From: Massospora cicadina
Taxonomy: Eukaryota; Entomophthoromycota; Entomophthoromycetes; Entomophthorales; Entomophthoraceae
NCBI GenBank assembly: GCA_022478985.1
Contig: JAKSZP010006625.1
Location: forward strand, 124,001-188,000
Length of the DNA stretch: 64,000 nt
Direction: 5' to 3'
How positions within the stretch are numbered: position 1 is the first letter of the stretch; the number at the start of each line of letters is the position of its first letter. The notes under the pieces are model-generated. The model made no database searches, was not told the origin of the DNA, and saw nothing but the letters and a program-made list of their open reading frames with translations. This document shows positions 47,661 through 58,401 of this stretch, one piece after another. A program made the translations under genes and the position numbers.

Positions 47661-50050
47661 CAGTGAGCTTTTTCAAACTGTATAGGTAGATAAAAATAGG
47701 CCCCTATAGATTGAGTAAATCTGGGCCAGCTGTGTTGTACTCAATATAGTGGAGAAAGTCCAGAGCAATCTTGATGCGCTTCATTAACTTGATTGATGAT
47801 ATGACGTTTATGGGGAAGCCACTGTCAACTATGTCAAGGACTGGGGTATTATGAACCCAAATTGCGACATGGGTAACCAGACTTCTAAACTGAGGAGGTA
47901 GCATGTGAAATATGGAGAGTCATCAGAAGAAGAGTAAGCAGTATTAATTTCTTTTATTAAGATGGGTATCAAAACTTCTTCTTCAGGTACAATAACTCCA
48001 GGATCATTTGAGGTTATGGAGGATCCTTGAGGCATAGTAGGGATGTCAGCATGGAGCTCCTCATTCTTCATGCTGACAGCCCTTTTCCCGCCTCCTCATC
48101 AAGTTGTTTCCAGCAGGTCTTGGCACTATGCCTGAAATCGTTACAGTAGGTGCATTGAGGTCGAGGATTCTTATAGTTTTGACCATATGGACTCAATGAC
48201 AGTTGGAGGGACCCAAAGAGGTAGTCTTGGAGTGTAGGGTCAACACAGGGATCTTAAGTGCTTCCTTAATTTCTCAGATTCAGGTAAAAACGTTCTTCTG
48301 TCCAATCATATGCATCTGAACCTTAGGGTAGGACTCAACGCAAATATGACAGCAATGATAGCATCATCCAAAAGTAATACAATTGGTAGTGACTAATGGC
48401 TGTGCTTGGGCGTAAAAACAGCTGGTGAACTCCATAGTCTTTCCCCTTTAATTAGACGGATATCCATGGACGCTTGTTTTTGGTTGGTCAGGTTTTAAAT
48501 TTGCTGCTAAATTCTTGTATTAAAGCCATACAGACCTGTTCCAAGGTGTTGCACTCCTTCAAATGGGGGTCGTGATCTCCTAGGCAGTGCTGTTGAGGCA
48601 GAAGTGGATATGCCTCACTTTCTGCTAGTTGGTGGCCTCATCCATGGAGTTCTCATATGCGTACAATAAGGAGGCTATTCTTTCCTGTCTGGGGGTGAAA
48701 CTTTCTTTAAAACTAGGTTTAAAGTTAGTACAAGAGGAGTGGTGAGGGTGTTAATGCCAGGGATGGGTACTGGCTCAGAGATTTTAGTCTCCGCATAGTT
48801 GTGAGGGAAATGCTGGTCTAACTGTCATATTAGGCTCTCAAGGTCCTCTTGGGTATTATCCCAGTTTTGGTTGAGGGTGAAAACGGAAGCCTTATTTGCG
48901 ACCTGCTCTTTTAGGGATTAAATCTTGGCCTAAAGGCGAAGCTGACTCTCATGGGTGGTCAAACAGGTTTTGAACCCTCAATAAGTTTGTTCAACCTGAG
49001 AGATGTGGCTATAAGTAGGATTGGTGAAGGTGTTGAAGTTGTCCATTTCATCTGACAATGTCTCAATGGAGCCCTAGGGTCAAGGGTGACTCCATTCACT
49101 TAGAGTTTGCACCCCTGTGCTACATTCCAAATTTGATTGCATAAGGCAGCCAAGGCTGCACACATCCTTTTTCCAGGAGTCGTCAGGGCCTTCAGGAGTG
49201 GGTGCTGTGGGACCTGGGGCCCTTGAAGCCCATGGGACCTTCTGGTTCTTCAGGTTCCTCACGTCCTTTGGGGTCTTCAGGATCCCTAAGTCCTTCAGGA
49301 CCTTCACTCCCAGAGGCATAATCGCTAGAGGCAGCTCCTGATAGTGTTATTGCAGGGTCTGTACCAGATCCTCAACTTGGAGGAATCGCTGATTCCTGGT
49401 AGCCTTGGGGAGTTGGACATTCTGACATAGCTGTTCCTCGAGATAGTCAGAAATCCTGCTATCCAACACCACGATTTGGCCTCAGGCCTCATTGATTAAT
49501 CATTATTTATTATAAATGGCCTTGTGGTTGTCATTGATGGAGGAGGAGGCCACGTTGTAGAAATCAATGACATGGGAGTGTAAGGCCTGTGTGAGCCTCA
49601 GTTGTTGGGAGACTTCATGATGGTGCAACCCAACTAACTGGAGAAGGTGATGAATATCCAGGTGACAAAGTTTTGAAGGTAGCGTTCAGATCTTGGGGTA
49701 ATTTATCCTGCTGGCAGCAGGTCTGAGGTATAGAGGTCCTGCATGGTGGAGGGCATGGAAGAGGCGCGGGAGCAGCTAAAATGGGGACCCACAGAGTAGA
49801 TGCTATTTATAATTGTTGGACAATATAGTTAAGGTACTCATACTGAAGTTGGTACTGACTTCCATCAACTGAGGGCAGGGAGAACTGGAATGTGGCCCAG
49901 AATTCTAGACTATCAAGCTGCATGGGCAGCACTTCATATTGTGATGTACTAATCCTTTAAGAAATGCTTCTCAACCAATCAAAAGATTGATCTTCAGGAC
50001 TGCTAGTATTCTCCATTATTTGCGATAGTCGTTTTCACTTAGAAAAGCTC
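47661..50050 (-). pseudogene. G4 protease and Gag with collagen-like segment, broken
   Basis: The protease at 47704-47904 contains DIVDSGFPINVISSIKL, a retropepsin DSG active site, followed by DNPTYDLLL near 47620. Gag zinc knuckle near 48110-48150 is complete: CTYCNDFRHSAKTC. Further N-terminal, 49208-49311 encodes a period-3 Gly pattern (GSEGPEGLRDPEDPKG, later EGPMGFKGPRS), collagen-like, with Gly replaced by Asp or Glu at several steps through single G-to-A changes. Stops and frameshifts are scattered. Confidence 0.75.
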
Positions 50051-50058
50051 AGAGCCCT

Positions 50059-50076
50059 ATGTAGTGAGCACTATAT
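50059..50076 (-). promoter_or_regulatory. G4 tRNA primer-binding site
   Basis: Minus strand TAGTGCTCACTACATAGGG region, next to the 5' LTR; same site as in the other gypsy elements. Confidence 0.65.
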
Positions 50077-50231
50077 CTATTGGGTAACAGTTCTTGAATG
50101 TTGCCAAAGTCCAAAGATGGGCTAAAAGCTGGAAATTAGTGGAGAGGTTGAAAAATAAAAATATGGGGGAATATAGACTACTTTATTGTGTTAGAAATCG
50201 TTAATATTTATAGGGTGCATGGGGACATGGT

Positions 50232-51144
50232 TGTCAGGTGGACAGCAAGTAAGAATTAGACTGGCCTGCCAGCCCAGATGCCAGAGCATCCAAGTGGCAA
50301 ACCAAAATGCCAGAGGCACTGCTGCTGGTATGACAAATATGGAACTGGAAGGGAGCTTAATTCTCAACAGATAAAAACGGATTTTGGGGAAGTTGTTTTT
50401 ATTGGAAAATTTAAGGAAGGAGAATTGACCAATATTTCTCAGTATTATGCGCCTGATTAAATAGTCATTAATTTTGAGGGAAAACAAGCTGGGATTAGGT
50501 TCTGCAAGTCTGACCCAAGCGGTGAATTATTTGGGAAATGGGCAGGTTAGTTCCCTGGGAACTGACATTGCAAAATTTGGTGGCGGGCTGAGTTGTGGTT
50601 GGTTTGACCTAAGTGGTGAACTATTTGGAAATGGGCAGGTTAGTTCCCTATGGACCAACATCACAAAATTTGGTGGTGGGCTGAGTTGCAGTTGGTGGCA
50701 TTGCATCAGGCGCAACGCCCAATTTGCTGGCAGGAAGCTGCCCATTGGGGGTGATTCCTGATGAATTTGGGAGGGGGATTTTTGATCATCATGTAAACCA
50801 AATTGCAACTGTCAGGCATTCCAGCCAATAGCTCAGTCTTCATACCTTTTCAACTATTTGAAATCTGAGTATCAGGCTAATTGCCACTCGAATTAGTTGC
50901 AATCAATTCCATTTTAGCAATCTCAGCGCAGCTTTTACAGATTCCTCATAACAGTTCTGCCAATGAGAGTGCGGGTACCAGAAGTGGGATCTGAAGTGGA
51001 AAGGCTATTACCCAGCGCTCATCTACCATGTGAGCGAGATCGCCCTGAGTAATGAGGGGTATGGCCATCCTCTTCAGTACCTTCTTGCTCAGGAACAGAA
51101 AGATGGCCCAATTGACGCCCAGAGGACATTCCCTGGGACTTATA
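50232..51144. repeat. Solo LTR inserted in the G4 5' LTR
   Basis: A 913-bp block, TGTCAGGTGG to CTTATA, with exact 5-bp duplication ATGGT at 50227-50231 and 51145-51149. The terminal CA is TA. It contains two 94-bp tandem copies. No parent element in the window. Confidence 0.75.
50512..50699. repeat. Two 94-bp tandem repeats
   Basis: Copies start at 50512 (GACCCAAGCGGTGAATTATT) and 50606 (GACCTAAGTGGTGAACTATT) and run in parallel to about 50699, with about 85 percent agreement by eye. Confidence 0.85.
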
Positions 51145-51473
51145 ATGGTGCCTTAAGGACCTCCATGGCCCCACAAGATCAGAATCATTTACTGCCTTCC
51201 AGATTGACTGCCTGGATGCTTCCATCATTGTACTGCATCATCCTCATGACTAGAGTGGTGGGGGCTGCGCCTCTCATGATTTGGGAAGCAGAGAAAGGAT
51301 TCATGAAGGTGATTCCATTTATTCTCATATGTGTGATGCTTCCTGATTGAATCTGGTATTGGTGCCTTCAGGATAGGGTTCCATTCATGCTGGTTTAAGC
51401 TTTTATTAGTCAAGGCTCAATTTTGGAGCAGGGGTTTCAGCTTGTTCATTATCTTTAAATTTGAAACAGGTTA

Positions 51474-53538
51474 ATCAGGAATCTGAGTCAATGATGGTCA
51501 ACAAGTTAACCCAGTTATCTTGCCTAAGTTTGACAGAAAAAGGATATTCACACCTTTATGCATCTATTTGAAATCATCATGGTGAACTTAAATGACATGC
51601 CAAAATGACCACATCAATGAATCTCTTAGACCCTGTCATTCAATAGCTGTAATGTTAAAGCTTTTGGAATCTGAAACTTCTTACAATAATGCTAAACAAG
51701 TTTTATTTAAAAGTTTGGTGGGGTGGAACTAATGATAGCACAGAAGACCATCTTCCTTTCAATCAACTTTAATTAAGGTGAGGAAGTGTAAGCCTTTGTA
51801 ACTATTTTTATTGTGAAGCCCAGGTGTTGTATGAGGCTGAGGTTCTGAACCACTATAATGCTCACATTGCTTTGTGCCATGCTTGCAAGCCCTACAAAGA
51901 ATTATAAAGGGCTATGTTACACATTTAATTTCTAAAACACCATAAATGAGATGGTGAATTATCTCTGTCATTGCGCCCTCAATTTTTTTTTAGTACTAGA
52001 TGGTCCCAACCCAATTGCGCCCTCAATTTTGATGTACTGAAAATAGCACACGTTGAACTTAGAATCTGATGCACCACATGATGATTATGTTAAATATCCA
52101 AGTGGCTATAAACGGCTCTGCTAACCTAATAAAAAATTGGGGATCCATTATTTTTATTAAACACTGACATTACTGTGGGAAAATCCTCATAGGAGTAGAA
52201 AAGGGATATTCAACTTCTGCTAAATGTTTTAAAATCCCATTAAATAATGGAACAATGATGAATGCTAATTTGGCAGCAAAACTCCCAATGAGATTAAAAA
52301 AGAGTACATTATGCCTCCTAAGTCACAGTCATTTAGCAATTTATCTACCTAACTGATTAAAGCAGATGCTCTTGATGTTTATACACTTACTAGCACAAAT
52401 AACTACACCAAGTGTACTTACATTGATATCATCATGAACAACCCTAAGGTTTAGGCAATTGTAGAAGAGCGGGGCACCCATCAACATAGTTTCTTAAATG
52501 CTAACCAAGAAACTTGGGGTTGCACCCAATATTGCTTATTGCAAAGTCTATGGAACCATGGGGCCTAATGCTACTACCTCACTTGGAACGTACAGCTCCT
52601 TGCTGCTGCAGTTTGGAACTATAGCTTTGTCTGCTTCAGCCATCATTTTACTTCATGATAAAAATGAGATACTTTTGGTACCTCTTCTATGAGAAAATAT
52701 GGGCTCTAAGTCAACTCTAAAAAAGATGCACTGGATATATTTTAATGATAATTCCCACTTTATTATACTAAGAAGGAATCCATGGATAATGAGCGTGGCC
52801 TTGTGGCCATGGTCATCAAGAGTCCTGCTGATACTCTAAATATTAAACTAAAAACGCCTATTGAGACTATGACGCTTAGTCCATACAATAGCATCAATTC
52901 CACAGACTTCTTTTATGATGGTTCTAAGGATTTCTCCTTTGGTTTGCAACATATACTTGTTAATAATGTGTATAGTGTGCCTCAATGGCTTCCAAGGCAG
53001 AAGGATGTTAAATCTTTCTCCCAACTTAAGCCCAAGCGCCAACCTCCCTCAATTGTAAATGTTGAAGCTAGTGATGGAAATTAGACCCATTAAATGTCAT
53101 AAAGGCTGCCACCGCACTTTAAGTTTACCCCAGCATATTTTAAAGACCAACAGGATTATACTCCAAGCTGGACAAAATTTTATTATTGAACAAGTCACAA
53201 AGCCCTTATCTGAACAGATATTACTTTAAAACTCCTGATGGCTTGTATGATAAACTCCTTCTGCCACTCTGCTGATCCAAAATAGATCCCATTGCTGCCT
53301 CTGGTGAAGATTATCCTAATCAAGGAGAAATTAAGGTGTCTTTGGAAAACACATACTCTTACACAATTCATTTGAAAAGGCATCATATTATTGCCTTTGT
53401 TTAAGTGCTGCCAGGAGCTAATGTAATGAAAAGGAACAATGAACATCAAGCATGTACTGGCTTTGTGGCCCCAGCTTTTCAATAGCATATTTAACCCCCA
53501 TGCATTTTTGTGCTTGAATGTTTGTCAAGTGGGGGATA
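51474..53538 (+). pseudogene. G5 interior with decayed aspartic protease
   Basis: Near 52465-52700 the plus strand reads ERGAPINIVS, stop, then MLTKKLGVAPNIAYCKVYGT and LLLQFGTIALSASAI. This matches the retropepsin in G6 (GAPVNIVSTKL, LKPDID, VYGAAG), with the active-site Asp-x-Gly reduced to Glu-Arg-Gly. An open frame of 100 codons at 52782-53084 follows with no known motif. No RT or integrase was recognised before the 3' LTR. A micro-insertion lies at 51970-52030. Confidence 0.65.
51970..52030 (-). repeat. Micro-insertion of 27 bp with 17-bp target duplication
   Basis: ATTGCGCCCTCAATTTT is exact at 51970-51986 and 52014-52030. The 27-bp insert between them reads, on the minus strand, TGGGTTGGGACCATCTAGTA then CTAAAAA. 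Clearest case of the family. Confidence 0.9.
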
Positions 53539-54338
53539 TGTTTTAATTGGAAGTTGAAAAAACATATGATAATGACCCTAGCAATAACACTCCTAATACT
53601 TTATAGACCTCGCTGCTAACTGGCCCCACTGCCTGTGTTTTTGTAGATCAATTCCCATCAATCTTCCATTAAATATTCCACAGGCATTCCTCACCCTAAA
53701 ATCTTATCATTAATAGATTAATTTATCAATAAGATTCTGGCTTTCTGGCAGATTGATACTTTATCTATTCATCATCTGAATACCCAGTTCCCTAAACCAG
53801 TTTAATTCCCATTAATAAAAATTACCAGAAATACTTAGTAAAATCTATTTTAGGCTACCACACCAGCAAAACACTAAAATGTAATCAACGTTGGACAGAA
53901 GGCCATCAATATGTACCTGATGTTGGACATCCAACTGACAGGTCTCAGAAGCATTGTCCACAGTCATTAGCGGACCAAAAGGAGAATCACTATAAGATTT
54001 GGGAGCAATGGGTAAGGCTGACTCACAACTTACACAATTAAGATCATATATAAATTTGAAGGGTTAATTATTGTAAAAAGAGACAAAACGCAGTAACATA
54101 ATTCTTGGTATTAAATTTAATCAGAGGAATGCTAGTTTTGTCTATATGCTAGATCTGTTAGAGCTGAAAGGACACAACAAGACTATTTTAAACATAAAAA
54201 GGATATATAATAAATAAAGGTTTTATTTTCTATACAAATTCTTTATCAATATTCAAGGTACTGTTTATATAAAGTTATACTTGTTTAAGTGCAAACACCA
54301 CCTATACCAATATCACCAGTTACAACCTAATTGCAACA
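53539..54338 (+). repeat. G5 3' LTR
   Basis: Starts TGTTTTAATTGG after the purine tract and ends TTGCAACA; partner of 40343-41160, followed by the CTTGG duplication. Confidence 0.85.
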
Positions 54339-55002
54339 CTTGGTATATATTTTTTGTAATTGCTTGGGATGCCCATTAAAATCTTAAATAATATGTGATA
54401 CTGTAAAGATACACTTAAACTCAGCTTTTATATATTAACAGGAGTCTATCCTTTTCCTTTTAGGAATGTTGATGAAGCACTATACAGATCCTATAAAATT
54501 TAGGTTAGCTCATAAAAACACTCATTAACAATAAATAACCTTTTTTACAAACTTCTGGTGTGAATTTATATACCAATAACCACTGGTGAGATCCATGGCC
54601 CTTTAGTTTTGAGTCTTGGAAAGTATGTGAAGAGAATTATTAATATGGGGTGAGGGTAGAAATTCTTCCTGATCGCCAATTTGAGTCTTTTGGTAGTCCA
54701 TCACTAATGTTAGCTGAAATCTTTATTTGGAATAAGAGGAGTAGCAAATCGCTGTGCTTATGATGGAGAAAATATATCTGCACCCAATAGTACTAGAATC
54801 TACTACCACATGAGCTTCTTTGACCTTACTCTTCTGGAAATGGTCAATCTTGTATGAGAAGTACCTCTAACATTTAATGTGGTGGAAGGCTCCATTTATC
54901 TTTTCAAATTAGAAGCTTTGGTGTAAAAAAGGTCATCATATTCCACCAATAGTTCATCATACTTCCGCTGTATTTTGGTCAAAATACACAATATAGGACT
55001 CT

Positions 55003-55841
55003 TGTTAGGAGAGTGTCTATAACTCTCCATTTTCCAGCGTGGCATTGCTTGGTGCACAAGCCCAACGCCAGGGAACTAGCTGTTAGAATAAAATTAATTA
55101 TTGCCCAGCAGAGGGTGCTGGAGCAATAATAATTTAAGCAAAGAAATTCTATCAATAACCAGCTAAAAACAACGCAATGCATGTTGAGAGAAGGGTCAAA
55201 TGACCCAGGTCAGAGGGGACCTGGATGAACCAATGGTGCACAAGATGATAATTGTATTGTGTTCAATATGGCAAGTTTGATGGAGCGCAAGACCTCCTCG
55301 AAGGGGTCTGCACACAGGATTGTTCAGAATAACATAAAAAACAGTAAACCATGGGGTTTTTATTTAGAAAGTCAACCAAAAAGGACTGTTGGTTGGGGAA
55401 AACATATTTAAGCTCAGATGTGGGAATATGGGATGTGCTGCAGTGAGCCCAAGCACTGACCCACCAATAGGGCAACGCTGCCATCCAAATTAGTGGAATA
55501 AGCTGAAACTGACTTCACTCAAGTGATTGATTGAAGTTGGATTTGACCTGAACGGGTTGTTTCATAAATGGAATGAGTTTCAAAACCCCGTTCCTTGACA
55601 AACCAAATTGAACTGTCCACATTCATTCAGTAAACCATCCATTTTAATGCCTGGACTGATGTAAGGGGCTAAGCACTTGGCACCCCATTAGTACCAACCT
55701 GGGCATATTTTGCCTGTACCTAGCGTTGGTCTAGGGTGTGCCTCAGGTCAGGGAGGGCCTGGAGCTTCACCTTCTGGGCCTCCTGGCGCCCAGCCTTGTC
55801 TTTGGGGTTGGTCCCTACTATGATGTCATATGCACATGACA
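55003..55841. repeat. Solo LTR inserted in G7
   Basis: 839 bp, TGTTAGGAGA to CACATGACA, flanked by exact ACTCT at 54998-55002 and 55842-55846. G7 sequence aligned to G4 stops and resumes at these points. Open frames inside are chance. Confidence 0.75.
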
Positions 55842-56317
55842 ACTCTAGCACAGCTACTATTGTAGGTTGCTCTTGTCCAAAGTCACTTAAGCTCCTAAAT
55901 TTATGGATACTAGAGACTTTTTGTAAGATGCAGGTGTATCTAGGTAATAAGGGTAATGGTACCCATGGTTTGTGAGTCTTTGGAAAGGTTGACCAACAGC
56001 ACTAATAATGTGCCTGCATAGGTTGTGTAAGTATTCATGGGAATGAATGCAATTCCTTTTTTAAGGGTTGACAATTCATTGGATTTCCATAGATTCCCTG
56101 GTGATATAATCTCATGCAATTAGATGTTTATAGCTTCTGTAACTATGGAGGAAATGGCATAAACTTTAGTAAAATAGGGGTACTACTATGTAACTGTTGA
56201 TCATTGATGGAGGCAATTTAATCTGAGGCCTTTGTAAATGATACTCTATGCACTTAACTCTATTATCCTTCTCCAATATACAATCACATAATTTGATACT
56301 CTATGCTTTGGGGTGCA

Positions 56318-56890
56318 TGTCAAGCCTAGGTATTCATTTTAGGTCTTAGAACTGTTTGATTGGATGATTCTAGCTTCTCTCAGTATATCTACTTTATAAA
56401 ACACATTCACTGATGTACTGATGTACTGACTGACTGAATGACATCTGAAACCTTTAATTCTGATAGGTTTAATCTATTTGAGTAGGTGAGAATTGGTGAA
56501 TATTATTTTATCTGAAATTATTGAGTCTGATGGGTTTAATCTATTTGGGTGAGTGTGTGAGAATTGGAAAATATTATCTCATAATTTACCAAATTGCTCA
56601 ACTGAAACTAATTAGGATTATTAGATTCAATCTATTTGGGTGAGTGGATGAGAATTGGTGAATAATATCAAATAATTCATCCAATTGCTCACCTAAAACT
56701 AAACAAAAATTTAGTATTAGAGTTTTGAGTAGAGTAAGTAGTTAGTATAATCAGCTGATCAGCCATGAGGGCAACAGCAAAGCTGTTAGGCCAAGTGGCT
56801 TGAGAGTAGTGCTGGCACAGCCTATAGGCTATGTCAGTGTGAGCTTATAAATAAACATGAGCAACCCTGATTAACTCTGCTTGTGTGACA
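56318..56890 (+). repeat. Possible solo LTR, or LTR-like block
   Basis: Begins TGTCA and ends TGACA (inverted ends), with a TATAAATAAAC motif near the right end as in many LTRs. No target duplication was found, so this is a weak call. It contains the tandem repeat at 56459-56710. Confidence 0.35.
56459..56710. repeat. Three imperfect tandem repeats of 70-95 bp
   Basis: Each copy holds a version of TTTAATCTATTTGGGTGAG and GTGAGAATTGGTGAATATTA. Copies start near 56459, 56527 and 56619. A short TGATGTACTGATGTACTGAC run precedes them at 56412. Confidence 0.75.
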
Positions 56891-57199
56891 ATAAAATTTA
56901 TTCCCTAAAGGTACAATGAATAGGCTTTTATAGTTAGGAATGGTTTGCTATGGCTCTTTTCATTTGTAAAATTTTTTGCACTTTGATGTTTTAAAACCAA
57001 TAAAAGAACATAGCTAAAGTATGTAATACAGGGTGATTTAAAAGACCTTTTCATCTTTGAAAGTATACAGAAACATATATAAAAATTAAAAGAGCCAGTT
57101 GAGTTATCAAATATAAGCAAAACACATCAAGTTTTAACTCATGTAGATCTTTAATACTGAATGCACTCACCAGTAGTGCTGTCAACATTATTATTAAAG

Positions 57200-58300
57200 A
57201 TGGCTACATTTACTGATGCAGAATGTGCATTCTGTTTGATTTGGTTACATGATTTTCAATCATCAACTGCATTTCAGTGTAAATTTTGTACAGAGTATAT
57301 TAGAGAGTCTCTTAGTAGGCCTACAATTTACTCTTATCACCAAACCTTTGTTGTAACCAATTGTTCTGCATGACATGAAAATCACTAGGATGTCCACAAG
57401 TTCCTGAAGCTTCTGTGAAACAACTTGGATAAAGCTTTTCCTACAAATTTAATCAATCAATTAGAAGTTTATCACATGAGACTGGCATTTCTCTACTGAC
57501 TGTTTGGTGCATATTATATAAATGCTTGTAGTTGAAGCCATATAAACTAACCATGGTTCAACAAATTACAAATGAAGATAAAGTCACCTGCCAGCATTTT
57601 TGTTTGGAAAGTGTTTTACAGAATTGCAGACAATGAGACATTCATAGACTTTTTAATTTTTAGTGATGAGTCAACTTTTTACAACAGTGACAAGGTAAAC
57701 ACCTATAACTGGCAAAAATTGGGTAGTGAAAATTATCATGGAGCTTTGCAGCTTATTTGTAATAGCACTAAGAATAACATTTTTGTGCCTTTAGAAAACA
57801 AAAAGTATACATATTATCCTTCTTCCATGAAGCAACCATAAATGGTATTGTGTATCTAGATATATTAGAAATCTTATAGTTCTTCAGTTAGACAAGGTCA
57901 TCCAAGATGGATGTTTTTACTATCAGCAAAATGGGGCTCCACCTTACTACCATGTATAAGTCTGAGATTTTATTGATACCTGATGCTTAGATCAGTGGAT
58001 TGGTCATGCAGGTCCAATTACATGCCACCTTGCTCCCCATATTTGACACTGGTAGATTTTTTCTTGTGGTGTTTTATTAAAGATTGTGTTTTTGTACACC
58101 TTTACCTGCTGATCTTGCTGAGCTGAGACATCAAACTAATGCCCCACTGCTGAAGTGACACCTGATTTACTAGCTAAATTTAAAATGAAATTGACTTCAG
58201 GTGGGTTATATGCTACATTACAAAAGGTAGCCACATCAAACCACAATGAATGTTAGAAGACAAACTGATGTGGTTTTCTATTAAATTGGCACCTCAAACA
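57200..58300 (+). pseudogene. Mariner-family transposase, inactivated
   Basis: Readable in pieces: an N-terminal helix-turn-helix part (MATFTDAECAFCLIWLHDF), then 57572-57841 with RIADNETFIDFLIFSDESTF, KVNTYNWQKLGSEN, later YYQQNGAPPYYHV near 57930, and PPCSPYLTLVDFFLW near 58025, ending with KGSHI-like residues. The DDE/D active site is spoiled: the first Asp (FSDE) remains, the second (normally QDGAPP) is Asn, and the third (normally SPDL) is Tyr. Many stops. The sequence type is close to mariner-like families familiar from invertebrates; that impression is from memory of the motifs, not a search. Confidence 0.85.
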
Positions 58301-58340
58301 ACTCTGTAAGTCACTTAATAAATTTTATGTACGCTTTTAA

Positions 58341-58384
58341 GTTGTGAAGTTTCGTTTTTTAGCATTAGGTGGTTGTGAAGTTTC
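58341..58384 (-). repeat. Micro-insertion of 18 bp with 13-bp target duplication
   Basis: GTTGTGAAGTTTC at 58341-58353 and 58372-58384 flank GTTTTTTAGCATTAGGTG. On the minus strand this is CACCTAATGCTAAAAAAC, tail of the second subfamily. It lies in the mariner right end, so it came after mariner. Confidence 0.85.
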
Positions 58385-58401
58385 TCTTAAACTACCATGT
58401 A

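Larger units (their letters stand above)
41718..51468 (-). mobile_element. G4: Ty3/gypsy retrotransposon nested in G5
   Basis: LTRs at about 41718-42238 (3') and 50077-51468 (5', enlarged by a solo LTR). From right to left: PBS, Gag with zinc knuckle and collagen-like segment, protease, RT, RNase H, integrase. N6 is inserted in the RT. It is closely related to G1 but better conserved: the RT box YLDD is intact. The target duplication could not be determined because the left end is disturbed by a micro-insertion. Confidence 0.85.
50077..51468 (-). repeat. G4 5' LTR, split by a solo LTR
   Basis: 50077-50231 and 51145-51468 together align with the 3' LTR (41767-42238). The join is exact: GGGGACATGG and TGCCTTAAGG match the uninterrupted left copy. 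Confidence 0.85.
40343..54338 (+). mobile_element. G5: plus-strand Ty3/gypsy-like element, internally deleted, hosting G4
   Basis: LTRs at 40343-41160 and 53539-54338 flank a PBS, a decayed protease and a purine tract (AAGTGGGGGATATG) before the 3' LTR. The target duplication CTTGG is exact. G4 (about 41718-51468) is inserted in the interior. No RT or integrase was recognised, so the element either lost them or was non-autonomous. The protease resembles that of G6. Confidence 0.85.
40231..56317 (-). mobile_element. G7: degenerate gypsy element interrupted by G5
   Basis: 40231-40342 aligns with the RT to RNase H part of G4 near 44110-44200 (block around GAGAAAGAGCAC). On the other side of G5, 54344-55002 matches upstream RT (TAGTCCATCAC block at 54695, compared with 25131 in G1), and 55842-56290 matches the linker and protease part of G4 (compare 47035-47200). 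No LTR or PBS was recognised, and coding capacity is gone. Confidence 0.55.
57027..58401 (+). mobile_element. Mariner/Tc1-type DNA transposon, decayed
   Basis: About 1.37 kb. Left end TACAGGGTGATTTAAAAGAC (57027-57046) pairs with the right end, whose reverse complement is TACATGGTAGTTTAAGAGAA, 15 of 20 matching. TA is present at both ends. A mariner-like transposase lies inside on the plus strand. The right terminal repeat carries one of the micro-insertions (58341-58384). Confidence 0.85.

Noticed and set aside
50191..50487. 98-codon minus-strand frame over the G4 5' LTR and the solo LTR
   Set aside because: It crosses the insertion boundary of two unrelated non-coding LTRs.
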